Source of the DNA: Anammoximicrobium sp032229885
Lineage (GTDB): Bacteria > Planctomycetota > Planctomycetia > Pirellulales > Pirellulaceae
NCBI GenBank assembly: GCA_032229885.1
Contig: JAVYAJ010000426.1
Location: forward strand, 1 to 34,705
Reading direction: 5' to 3'
DNA length: 34,705 nt
The notes under the pieces are model-generated. The model was not told the DNA's origin. It made no database searches and worked only from the letters and a program-made list of their open reading frames with translations. Positions 6,700 through 14,062 of this stretch are shown here, piece after piece. Numbering within the stretch: the stretch's first letter is position 1; each line of letters starts with the position of its first letter. Position numbers and translations under genes: made by a program.

Positions 6700-7857
6700 A
6701 TGACGGAAGTGACGGATCTAGGGAGGCAATTCCGACAGCAGATGCCCATCGCTGAACAGATGGCCTACCTGGATCATGCGGCAGTCTCGCCCTTGCCGCG
6801 GCCGACCAATCAGGCTATTCAGGCTTGGGCCGAGCAGGCTGCATTGTGCGGAGATGTTGTTTGGCCAGACTGGGAAGCGCGGGCCGACCAGGTACGGCAG
6901 ACGGCGGGGACACTGATGGGCGCGACGGCGGGCGAGGTGGCGCTGGTTCCCAATACGACCGCAGGGATCAACCTCGTGGCCGAGGGATTCCCGTGGCGCG
7001 AGGGAGACAATGTCGTCACGCTCGCGAACGAGTTTCCCTCGAACCTGTATCCCTGGATGAATCTGGCCAGCCGCGGCGTGGAAACGCGCCGCGTTCCCGT
7101 GGAGCAAGGCCGCGTGTGTCTGGACCGAATTGCCGCGGCGTGCGACGCCCGAACACGGGTCGTTTCGGTCAGTTGGGTCGGTTATGCCAGCGGATGGCGA
7201 ATCGACCTGGAAGCTTTGATTGCGACGGCGCACGGCCGCGGCGCGGTGGTGTTTCTGGATGCCATTCAGGGCTTGGGGGTCTTTCCCATCCACGTCGGCC
7301 AATTGGGCGTGGATTTTCTGGCCGCGGATGGCCACAAATGGTTGCTGGGGCCCGAAGGCGCCGGCCTGTTTTACGTTCGCCGCGAGCATCTCGATCTGCT
7401 GAGGCCTGTCGGCGTCGGCTGGAACAGCGTCTCGCACGCGTATGACTTCGATCGCATCGAGCTGAATCTGCGCCCCAGCGCAGCGCGATACGAGGGCGGC
7501 TCGCGAAACATGGTCGGCATCGCCGCGTTGGGCGCAAGCCTCGACCTGCTGGTCCGCCAGGGATTGGGGCCGAACCATTCCTCGGTCGCCGAGCGTATCC
7601 TGGAGTTGACCGACGAAGCGACCACGCGGCTCGAGGCGATGGGCGCTGTCGTCCAGAGTTGCCGTCAAACGCCCCACCGATCTGGCATCGTGGCGTTTCA
7701 ACTGCCCGGACGCGATCCGGCCGAGGTGCGACGCCGCTGCTCGCAAGCCGGCGTCGTCCTCAGCGTGCGCGGCGGAAACCTGCGCATCAGCCCGCATGCG
7801 TACAACAACGCGGAAGACCTCGACCGTTTATTCGCCGTGCTGCGCGAGCGCGATTAG
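6700..7857 (+). CDS. Class V aminotransferase-fold PLP enzyme
   Basis: This 385-aa cytoplasmic enzyme belongs to the pyridoxal-phosphate fold-type I, class V group. The Schiff-base lysine is K213 in DGHKWLLGPEG. The cofactor-binding D187 and Q190 lie in FLDAIQGLG, and the phosphate-binding NTTAGIN is at 85-91. The cysteine loop of SufS/CsdA desulfurases is absent: the C-terminal equivalent reads SVRGGNLRISPHAYN. It is therefore not a cysteine desulfurase and more likely an isopenicillin-N-epimerase-like or kynureninase-like member whose substrate is unknown. I chose ATG at 6700 because GAAGG precedes it by 6-7 bases; a GTG at 6685 would add only MRRRK. It appears monocistronic. Confidence 0.9.
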   Translation: MTEVTDLGRQFRQQMPIAEQMAYLDHAAVSPLPRPTNQAIQAWAEQAALCGDVVWPDWEARADQVRQTAGTLMGATAGEVALVPNTTAGINLVAEGFPWREGDNVVTLANEFPSNLYPWMNLASRGVETRRVPVEQGRVCLDRIAAACDARTRVVSVSWVGYASGWRIDLEALIATAHGRGAVVFLDAIQGLGVFPIHVGQLGVDFLAADGHKWLLGPEGAGLFYVRREHLDLLRPVGVGWNSVSHAYDFDRIELNLRPSAARYEGGSRNMVGIAALGASLDLLVRQGLGPNHSSVAERILELTDEATTRLEAMGAVVQSCRQTPHRSGIVAFQLPGRDPAEVRRRCSQAGVVLSVRGGNLRISPHAYNNAEDLDRLFAVLRERD

Positions 7858-7993
7858 CTCTCGAGATCTTCCTCTCACGACATCGGTTCTTCTCTGGCTG
7901 CAACGCTTAGGGCGGGAGTCGCCGACTGTTCGTGCGCAGGCCGAGCTCGAGCGGGCGCAAGCGAGCGTTGCGGCGAGTCGCCCAACGTGTGCG

Positions 7994-8881
7994 TTAGTTT
8001 ACGTAGTTCGTCGCGGCGCCGCGCGCGGACCAACGGGGCAGCACGAATCGCGTCCATAGGGCGCGCAGGGGCGATCCGACCACGAACAGGAATAACACCA
8101 GCGGGACGGCCAACTCGTGGATGACGAAGACGATCAGGAGCGTAAAGATCAGCTTGACGAAATGCTGGTACGAGCGGCGGCCGCGCACAAACTGGTTCAA
8201 GACATGCGGATAACGGATGCGCGAGACCATCAGACAGGCCACGATCAGGGTCACGACCGGCAAGGCGCTGGAGGTGGCCCAGATCAGAAACTCGCCCAGC
8301 CGCTGCGCTGATTCTCGCATCTCCGGCGCCGTGAATCGTTCTAACCCGGGCGCGATGATGACCAGCGACGCCACCATGCCGGCGGCGGCCGGGGACGGCA
8401 GCCCGCGGAAGTATTCGTGCGCCGGTTCGTCGTCCTGCGCGACATTGAAGCGCGCCAGCCGCATCACGGCGCACAGCATGTACAGCACGGCGATTACCCA
8501 CAGCACGCGCGGATGAAACAGGACCGGAGAGAACTTGAGCATCAGGAACCCGGGGGCGACGCCAAAGCTGATGGCGTCGCTCAGGCTGTCCAGGTTCGCG
8601 CCGAACGCGCTGGTCTGCTGGGACAGACGCGCCACCGGGCCGTCCAGCGCGTCGAACATCATGGCGCCGAAGATGAACAGGGCGGCAATGTACAGGTCGT
8701 TCGGCGTAGCCATCTCCGGGCCGACCTTGGCGGCATAGGTGATCGACGCGAATCCGCATACCGCATTGCCCAAAGTCAGCAGCGAAGGAATGATCGCCAC
8801 CATCCGCTTGCGCCGCAGTTGGCGTCGAGTCAGCGCATCGCTCGGCTCGGCGTCCCGATTGTCACTCATGATCTGAGACAT
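7994..8881 (-). CDS. pssA: CDP-diacylglycerol--serine O-phosphatidyltransferase
   Basis: This inner-membrane enzyme joins CDP-diacylglycerol and L-serine to give phosphatidylserine and CMP. The 295-aa protein has the full CDP-alcohol phosphatidyltransferase motif, D80-G81-x2-A84-R85-x8-G94-x3-D98-x3-D102, and about seven to eight membrane segments. Three in-frame ATGs lie at 8887, 8881 and 8869. I prefer 8881 because GGAG lies 7 bases upstream. It overlaps the end of psd by 20 bases, so the two are translationally coupled, and it closes the phospholipid operon. The tail after the last helix is basic (RWSARGAATNYVN). It is the first enzyme of the route although encoded last. Confidence 0.95.
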   Translation of the reverse strand: MSQIMSDNRDAEPSDALTRRQLRRKRMVAIIPSLLTLGNAVCGFASITYAAKVGPEMATPNDLYIAALFIFGAMMFDALDGPVARLSQQTSAFGANLDSLSDAISFGVAPGFLMLKFSPVLFHPRVLWVIAVLYMLCAVMRLARFNVAQDDEPAHEYFRGLPSPAAAGMVASLVIIAPGLERFTAPEMRESAQRLGEFLIWATSSALPVVTLIVACLMVSRIRYPHVLNQFVRGRRSYQHFVKLIFTLLIVFVIHELAVPLVLFLFVVGSPLRALWTRFVLPRWSARGAATNYVN

Positions 8882-9860
8882 GGTCATACTCCGCCATCAC
8901 CGAACTGCCGGCCCGAACCCGGTCTCCCACGGCTACGCGGATTCGCAACCCCGGCTCCCAAGGAAGAATCAGCTCGGTCCGCGAGCCCAGCTTGATCATC
9001 CCAAACGGCTGGCCTCGCGCCAGATCTTCGCCGGGGGCGACCCAGCATACGATCCGCCGCGCAATGGCGCCGGCGATCTGTCGGACGATCAGTCGTCGGT
9101 AGGGCGCCGTGTTCTCTTCGATGCGGACGGCCATCTGCTCGTTTTCCTGGGCCGAGGTCGGTCGCAGGGCGTTCAGAAACTTGCCGCGACGGTAGGTCAA
9201 GCCGACCACGCGAGCGTCCAGCGGACAGCGATTCAAGTGTACATTGAATACGCTCAGAAAGATTCCGATCAGAACAGCCCGCCCGCCGACAAACTCGTCG
9301 TGCGCGAGCTCTTCGATGGCCACGATCTTGCCGTCCGCGGGCGCGACCACTTGCCCCAGCCCGCTGGGAATCCGCCGTCGCGGATGGCGAAAAAAGGACA
9401 GGATGAACATGCCCAGGACGGTCGGCGCCATGGCTAGCGGCCACCAGATCGCCGCGATGACCGCCGCCAGGACAAAGCAGCCGCCGCCCAGGATGATCAG
9501 TTCCGCCAAGCCGACCCTCGCGACGGGCAATCGCTCGCGCCAGGCGAACGGGTCGTCGGCCGGATCCCACGAGTAGCCGCCTTGGTTGCGAAAGAACTTG
9601 ACGTCGCGCGGGTCCAGCACGGGATGCGGACAACGGTTTGTCTCGCCGCGCCGCAACGCCTCCATCCGCCGCACATAACCCGGGCGAAACAGCCGTAGGT
9701 ACAGCCGGCGGAGACGGCCCCAGCTCAGTTCGAGCCACATACACGCGCCGCCACCCGGCTGAATCGACGTGATCGCCGCGTCCAGGGGCTCGATCGACGC
9801 GCGCGTCGCCTCGCCGCGCTCGCCGGCGGGCCCGCAGCCGTCAATGGTCTGCTGCGTCAT
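8862..9860 (-). CDS. psd: Phosphatidylserine decarboxylase
   Basis: This 332-aa protein converts phosphatidylserine to phosphatidylethanolamine in the inner membrane. It is expected to cleave itself at LGS (291-293), where S293 would give the pyruvoyl group. The likely catalytic partners are visible: D176 in APADGK and H208 in FNVHLNR. The cleavage motif reads KLGSRTEL rather than the LGST of E. coli Psd, as in shorter-type decarboxylases. A hydrophobic segment (about 115-155) anchors it. The roughly 100-residue N-terminal extension is unusual; it includes RNQGGYSWDPADDP. The ATG start overlaps the methyltransferase end by 20 bases, and the 3' end overlaps pssA by 20. Confidence 0.93.
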   Translation of the reverse strand: MTQQTIDGCGPAGERGEATRASIEPLDAAITSIQPGGGACMWLELSWGRLRRLYLRLFRPGYVRRMEALRRGETNRCPHPVLDPRDVKFFRNQGGYSWDPADDPFAWRERLPVARVGLAELIILGGGCFVLAAVIAAIWWPLAMAPTVLGMFILSFFRHPRRRIPSGLGQVVAPADGKIVAIEELAHDEFVGGRAVLIGIFLSVFNVHLNRCPLDARVVGLTYRRGKFLNALRPTSAQENEQMAVRIEENTAPYRRLIVRQIAGAIARRIVCWVAPGEDLARGQPFGMIKLGSRTELILPWEPGLRIRVAVGDRVRAGSSVMAEYDHVSDHE

Positions 9861-10632
9861 CCGCTCGCCTCGCGTGTCCGTTTCCCCCGCTGACCAGACG
9901 ACCGTTCCCGTTGGCCAAACCGTTCGCTGATGAACCGTTGCTCGAACCGTTGGCTGAACCGTTGGTTGAGCCGTTGCCGTCCGAACGCAGATAATGCGCG
10001 ACCGCCGGAAGCATGTTCAGGTAGACGTTGCCCCGCGCGTGCTCGTAACGATCCAGATACTTTCGGAGGACGCTGCCCACCTGGGTCACGTGGCGACGCT
10101 TGGCGGGCCGAGAGATCAATCGTTTCATGGGCCGTACGCCCAGATATTCAAAAAACGTCAGCGAGCCGGCAGGCCGCAGAATCTCGATCAGCCGACCCAA
10201 AATCTCGTCCACCAGGTCCGGCGGGAAATTGTTGAACGGCAGGCCGCAGATGATGAAGTCATAAGGCGCATCGACGTGCAGCTCTTGCACGGGCACGTGA
10301 AAGATCGACGTTCGATCAGCGACCCGCCGGAATCGCGGTTCGACCTGGAACCGTCGTTCGAGCAGCTTCACGAACCGATCGTTCAGTTCGACGACGTGAA
10401 AGCAGTCGTGCGGTTGAATATGACGCACCAGCTCGTCCGTCACGGCTCCGGTGCCCGGTCCGACCTCGAGGACCCGCACCGGTTCGTTCGCCGCTGCGCC
10501 GCCGAGCCGTTCGCGCAGGGGCCGCGCCAGCGCTCGAGCCAGGAATCGGCCGCTCGGCAGCACCGCGCCAGTCGTGTCGAAAGCGGTGCGAAACTCGCGA
10601 AGGAACGTCGAGTATTCGATCAGTCGTGTCAT
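9841..10632 (-). CDS. pmtA: Phospholipid N-methyltransferase (PmtA-type)
   Basis: This 263-aa SAM-dependent methyltransferase has motif I LEVGPGTGA (55-63), the acidic residue E82 after strand 2, and the GLPFNNFPP stretch (130-138) typical of bacterial PmtA. It would methylate phosphatidylethanolamine to mono-, di- or trimethyl forms at the membrane surface. The context supports this: the next two genes supply phosphatidylethanolamine. The C-terminal tail (about 217-252) is low-complexity N/G/S encoded by a short tandem repeat. I chose ATG at 10632 because the domain begins there; the open frame continues far upstream, but that part is antisense shadow of the CHAD gene. The degree of methylation cannot be predicted. 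Confidence 0.88.
   Translation of the reverse strand: MTRLIEYSTFLREFRTAFDTTGAVLPSGRFLARALARPLRERLGGAAANEPVRVLEVGPGTGAVTDELVRHIQPHDCFHVVELNDRFVKLLERRFQVEPRFRRVADRTSIFHVPVQELHVDAPYDFIICGLPFNNFPPDLVDEILGRLIEILRPAGSLTFFEYLGVRPMKRLISRPAKRRHVTQVGSVLRKYLDRYEHARGNVYLNMLPAVAHYLRSDGNGSTNGSANGSSNGSSANGLANGNGRLVSGGNGHARRADDAADH
9910..9980 (-). repeat. Short tandem repeat encoding the Asn-Gly tail
   Basis: Imperfect 12-15 base units built on aaccgttggctg recur about six times. They encode the NG/SNGS-rich C-terminal tail of the methyltransferase. In-frame unit lengths suggest slippage would change tail length without a frameshift. Confidence 0.75.
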
Positions 10633-10746
10633 GAACCTGGTTTGTCCTCTGGCTGTGGCGGAACGAGCGAGCCGCTCGCGAACGAGCGCCCCGGGCAGGC
10701 CCGCAGCCGGGCGGGACGTCCTTCCGCGTGAGACTCCGAGAGTGTA

Positions 10747-10775
10747 AATGTAGTGATCTGGCAAACCGTTGGCAA
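10747..10775 (-). promoter_or_regulatory. Candidate sigma-70-type promoter of the phospholipid operon
   Basis: On the minus strand TTGCCA (10775-10770) and TACATT (10752-10747) are separated by exactly 17 bases. The site lies in the 287-base gap between the CHAD and methyltransferase genes, about 115 bases before the methyltransferase start. It would allow expression of the three lipid genes separate from the polyphosphate genes. Confidence 0.5.
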
Positions 10776-10919
10776 GGGATTGACCGGCGGCCGGCCGCGC
10801 AGCCAGCGGTTGGATTCCGGATGACGACGGGCGAATAGGGCGGCGACGCGGCGGCTCGCCCGACACGGGCTGTCCATCGGCTTCGGCCTGTCGCGAGGCC
10901 AGCGCATGGCCATCGGCCG

Positions 10920-11870
10920 TCACGATGGCTCGGGCGCTGGGGCGGGCCGCAAGTCGGTCAACGACCGGCGCAGCTCGGCCTGGCCGTAGGCGTTCCACCA
11001 AATCAGAAAGGCCGGGTGGCGCTGTTCTAGCAGATGGCGCGTCTGGCTCATCAACGCCCGGATATACGCCGTTTGCTCGCCAACGGCGGCTACCTCCAGC
11101 CAGCGACCCAGGCGGGCCTGAGCGGCGTCCAGGTCGTTGATCTCGCCCAGACGATCCTGCAGGTCTCGAATGGCTGGATATGCCTCGGCGCGAACCCGTT
11201 CGGAAAAGCCCGCCGCAAGCAGTTCGATGGCATAGCGAAGCTTTTTTCCGACGATGCGAAACCGATGCAAGATGGCCAGATCGGTCAAATCGGCCGCCGC
11301 CGCGGCGAAGAACTCGTCCAGCAGGGGCTGGATCCGCTGCTCGGCCCACGGGCCAAAGCAGACCGGGACCGCAGCGGTCGGGACGTTGCGCCGGCGGACT
11401 TTGCGCAGGCGAATTTTGCGCAACAGCTTGGCTGCCTGCCGCATCAAGCGTTCCCGTTCGAACAACTCGTGATAGACCTCGACGATCGGCCGCTGGGCGT
11501 CGCGCCGGTGCGACCGGACGTGTTTCAGCAAGCGAGCCGCGGCCGATTGCCCGCGATCAGCCGCCAGTCGCTGCGCGAACACGTCGGTGTCGCGAGCGTC
11601 ATTGGAAGCGCGGCGGAGCGATTTGACCTGGGCCGCCAGCCGCTTTCGTCGCCGTTTGGGCAGCAGCGGCCCATACAGCCAGAGCGCCACCGCCACGCGG
11701 CGCGTCCAGACGCGCATTTGATGGACGTATTCGCAGTCGCGGCCCGGATGCCGCGCCGCCAGCGTCGCGTAGTGCAGGAGCGGCTTGAATCGCGAATCCA
11801 GACTACGGATCACGACGGCTTCGAGCGGCTCGTCCGCGACGGCTTCGACCCATTTGGTGAACCGAGACAC
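10920..11870 (-). CDS. CHAD domain protein
   Basis: This 316-aa protein consists mainly of a CHAD domain, an all-helical fold rich in conserved histidines and basic residues that binds inorganic polyphosphate. The two hallmark helices are visible: VHQMRVWTRRVAVALW (49-64) near the start and LHRFRIVGKKLRYAIELL in the second half. No CYTH triphosphatase domain is fused. Translation starts at GTG (11870), 6 bases after the polyphosphate kinase stop, and the AAGGAAG inside the end of ppk can serve as ribosome site. Coupling to ppk and ppx supports a role at polyphosphate granules, perhaps controlling synthesis or localisation. That role is inferred from the family. Confidence 0.92.
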   Translation of the reverse strand: MSRFTKWVEAVADEPLEAVVIRSLDSRFKPLLHYATLAARHPGRDCEYVHQMRVWTRRVAVALWLYGPLLPKRRRKRLAAQVKSLRRASNDARDTDVFAQRLAADRGQSAAARLLKHVRSHRRDAQRPIVEVYHELFERERLMRQAAKLLRKIRLRKVRRRNVPTAAVPVCFGPWAEQRIQPLLDEFFAAAAADLTDLAILHRFRIVGKKLRYAIELLAAGFSERVRAEAYPAIRDLQDRLGEINDLDAAQARLGRWLEVAAVGEQTAYIRALMSQTRHLLEQRHPAFLIWWNAYGQAELRRSLTDLRPAPAPEPS

Positions 11871-11876
11871 GGCGGG

Positions 11877-13997
11877 TTACACTTCCTTTCCGGCGGCTCG
11901 ATGCGGTCGGAAAACCGTGGTTTGAGCTTGTTCGAGCATCTTTTCCGCGTCGACGGCCAGACGATGAAGGTGCTCTTGGTGGCGATGCTTGCGGCCGTCC
12001 TTGCCGGGACGCAGCCGGTGGTACGTGCCATCCGCCAGCAGTTGGCGGCCCTTGACGTTGTCGCGCGCGTAGGATTTGAGGATCGCGATCAGTCGCTGAC
12101 GATTGTCTGGATCTTCGACGGGAACCAACAATTCCACGCGTTTGTCCAAGTTTCGCAGCATCCAATCCGCACTGGAGATGAACACCAGTTCGGCGCCGCC
12201 GTGGTAAAAGTACAGGATCCGCGCGTGCTCCAAGTAGCGATCCAAGACGCTGACGACGCGGATGTTCTCGCTCTGGTTCGGAACGCCCGGGCGCAAGCAG
12301 CAGATGCCGCGCACGTTCAGGTCGATGCGCACGCCGGCCGCCGAGGCGCGGTAGAGGGCCTCGATCATCTGGGGATCGGACAGCGAGTTCACCTGGGCCA
12401 TGACGTGCGCGCGCTGGCCGCGCTCGCGGCGCACGATTTCTCCTTCGATCAGTTCCACCAGCCGGTCGCGAAGGCTGAACGGCGCAGCGACGATCTTGCG
12501 ATACTGCAGCGGCACGGAATAGCCAGTGATCGCGTTGAAAAAGCTGCTGGCGTCGGCGCCCAGTTCCTCGTCGCAGCTCAGGAATCCGACGTCGCAGTAC
12601 AGCTTGGCGGTGACCTCGTTATAGTTCCCCGTCGAAAAGTGGACATAGCGTTGGATCCCATGCGGCTCGCGGCGGATGATGACGCAGACTTTGGCGTGCG
12701 TTTTCAGGCCCCTGACCCCGTAGACCACCTGGACGCCTGCCTGTTCGAGGGCCTTGGCCCAACCGATGTTGCGGGCTTCGTCAAAGCGGGCCTTCAACTC
12801 GACCAGCGCCGTGACGTGTTTGCCGGCGTTCGAGGCCCGTTCGAGCGCGGCCACGATGGCGCTGTTTCGGCTGGTGCGGTACAGGATGATCTTGATCGCC
12901 AGCACGTTCGGGTCGGCGGCCGCCTGTTCGATCAGTCGCACCACCGTGTCGAACCGCTCGTACGGCAGCGACAGCAGGATGTCCTTGCGGCGGATCATTT
13001 CGAACAGGCAACCGGTCGGCTCGACATGGGGCGAGGCCCGCGGCGACCACGGCTCATATTTCAATTCTTCGAATCCCGGCAGACTGTTCAGCGCCGACCA
13101 GACGGACAGATCCAGCGGACCGCGAGCCGCGTAGACCGCGTCGTTGTCGACCTCGAGCGCGGACTTGAGAAACGCCAGCAGCGGTCGGCTGCACGATTCG
13201 GCGACGTCCAGCCGCACGCAATCGCTCTGTTTGCGCGCATCCAAGATCTCTTCCATCCCGGCCAGCAAGTCCGCCGCCTGATCCTCGCGCACGCCCAGAT
13301 CGGCATTGCGAACCAGGCGGAAAGGAACGGCCTCGAGGACCGTTTCCCCGGGAAAAAACCGCTGGATGAACAGACCTACGAGATCCTCGAGCAAAATGTA
13401 CTCGTAGCCGGTGTCGGCGGGCAGCCGAAACATGCGGGTCGGCGACGAACCGAAGGGCACGATGGCGAAACGCGGCGGTTCGCCGTCGGCGGCCGGAGCC
13501 AGTCGGACGCATACGTTCAGCGACTTGTTGATCAGCAGCGGAAAGGCCGCGCCGTCGCGGATGGCCATCGGCGTGTAAACGGGAAACACTTCGCTGTCGA
13601 AGATTTTCTGCACCACGGCCTGCTGATGCTCGGTCAGTTGACTCGCCACGGCGCGGCGGATTCCGGCGGCGCTCAGCGCCGGTTCCAATTGATCCAGCAG
13701 GCAGCGGTACTGGTCCAGCATCATCTGATGTGCGCGGTCGCTGATGGCCTTCAGTTGCTGCAGCGGCGTGGTCCCGGCCGGATCGCGTCGGGCGCTGCGC
13801 CGCTGGCGGAGCATCTGCAGTCCGGCGACGCGAACCATGAAGAACTCGTCCAGATTCGAGCCGGTGATGGCCAGGAACTGGAGGCGTTCCAGCAGCGGCA
13901 GGCTCGCATCCGTCGCTTCGTCCAGGACTCGCTGGTTGAATTCAAGCCAGCTCAGTTCGCGGTTCAGAAACAGGTCGCTCGAGGCAGAGGCGGGCAT
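11877..13997 (-). CDS. ppk: Polyphosphate kinase 1
   Basis: This 706-aa enzyme reversibly polymerises the terminal phosphate of ATP into polyphosphate. All four Ppk1 regions are present: the N-terminal NRELSWLEFNQRVL (12-25), the head domain with LDEFFMVRVAGL (49-60), and two phospholipase-D-like C-terminal domains. The histidine that becomes phosphorylated is H434 in THAKVCVI, equivalent in position to E. coli H435. The ATP-site R374 is in YRTS, and the second domain has FYHGGAELVFISSADW. The start is set at ATG 13997, where the conserved N terminus begins; the longer frame upstream has no homology. It lies 65 bases after ppx and 6 bases before the CHAD gene. Confidence 0.96.
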   Translation of the reverse strand: MPASASSDLFLNRELSWLEFNQRVLDEATDASLPLLERLQFLAITGSNLDEFFMVRVAGLQMLRQRRSARRDPAGTTPLQQLKAISDRAHQMMLDQYRCLLDQLEPALSAAGIRRAVASQLTEHQQAVVQKIFDSEVFPVYTPMAIRDGAAFPLLINKSLNVCVRLAPAADGEPPRFAIVPFGSSPTRMFRLPADTGYEYILLEDLVGLFIQRFFPGETVLEAVPFRLVRNADLGVREDQAADLLAGMEEILDARKQSDCVRLDVAESCSRPLLAFLKSALEVDNDAVYAARGPLDLSVWSALNSLPGFEELKYEPWSPRASPHVEPTGCLFEMIRRKDILLSLPYERFDTVVRLIEQAAADPNVLAIKIILYRTSRNSAIVAALERASNAGKHVTALVELKARFDEARNIGWAKALEQAGVQVVYGVRGLKTHAKVCVIIRREPHGIQRYVHFSTGNYNEVTAKLYCDVGFLSCDEELGADASSFFNAITGYSVPLQYRKIVAAPFSLRDRLVELIEGEIVRRERGQRAHVMAQVNSLSDPQMIEALYRASAAGVRIDLNVRGICCLRPGVPNQSENIRVVSVLDRYLEHARILYFYHGGAELVFISSADWMLRNLDKRVELLVPVEDPDNRQRLIAILKSYARDNVKGRQLLADGTYHRLRPGKDGRKHRHQEHLHRLAVDAEKMLEQAQTTVFRPHRAAGKEV

Positions 13998-14062
13998 GGC
14001 AGGCTCGCGTTGTGCGCGTTTCGCAGATGAAATTCGGATGCGTGGTCGAGGGGCCGTCAAAC

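Noticed and set aside
6700..7857. Cysteine desulfurase (SufS/CsdA) label for the class V enzyme
   Set aside because: The catalytic cysteine loop is missing, so desulfurase activity is unlikely.
9841..11349. Single 502-residue protein containing the methyltransferase
   Set aside because: The first 239 residues are out-of-frame translation over the CHAD gene and gap. The methyltransferase domain starts at the ATG at 10632.
11034..14030. 998-codon open frame on the plus strand
   Set aside because: It is antisense to ppk and the CHAD gene, whose family motifs are clear. It has no domain of its own and arises from GC-rich codon bias.
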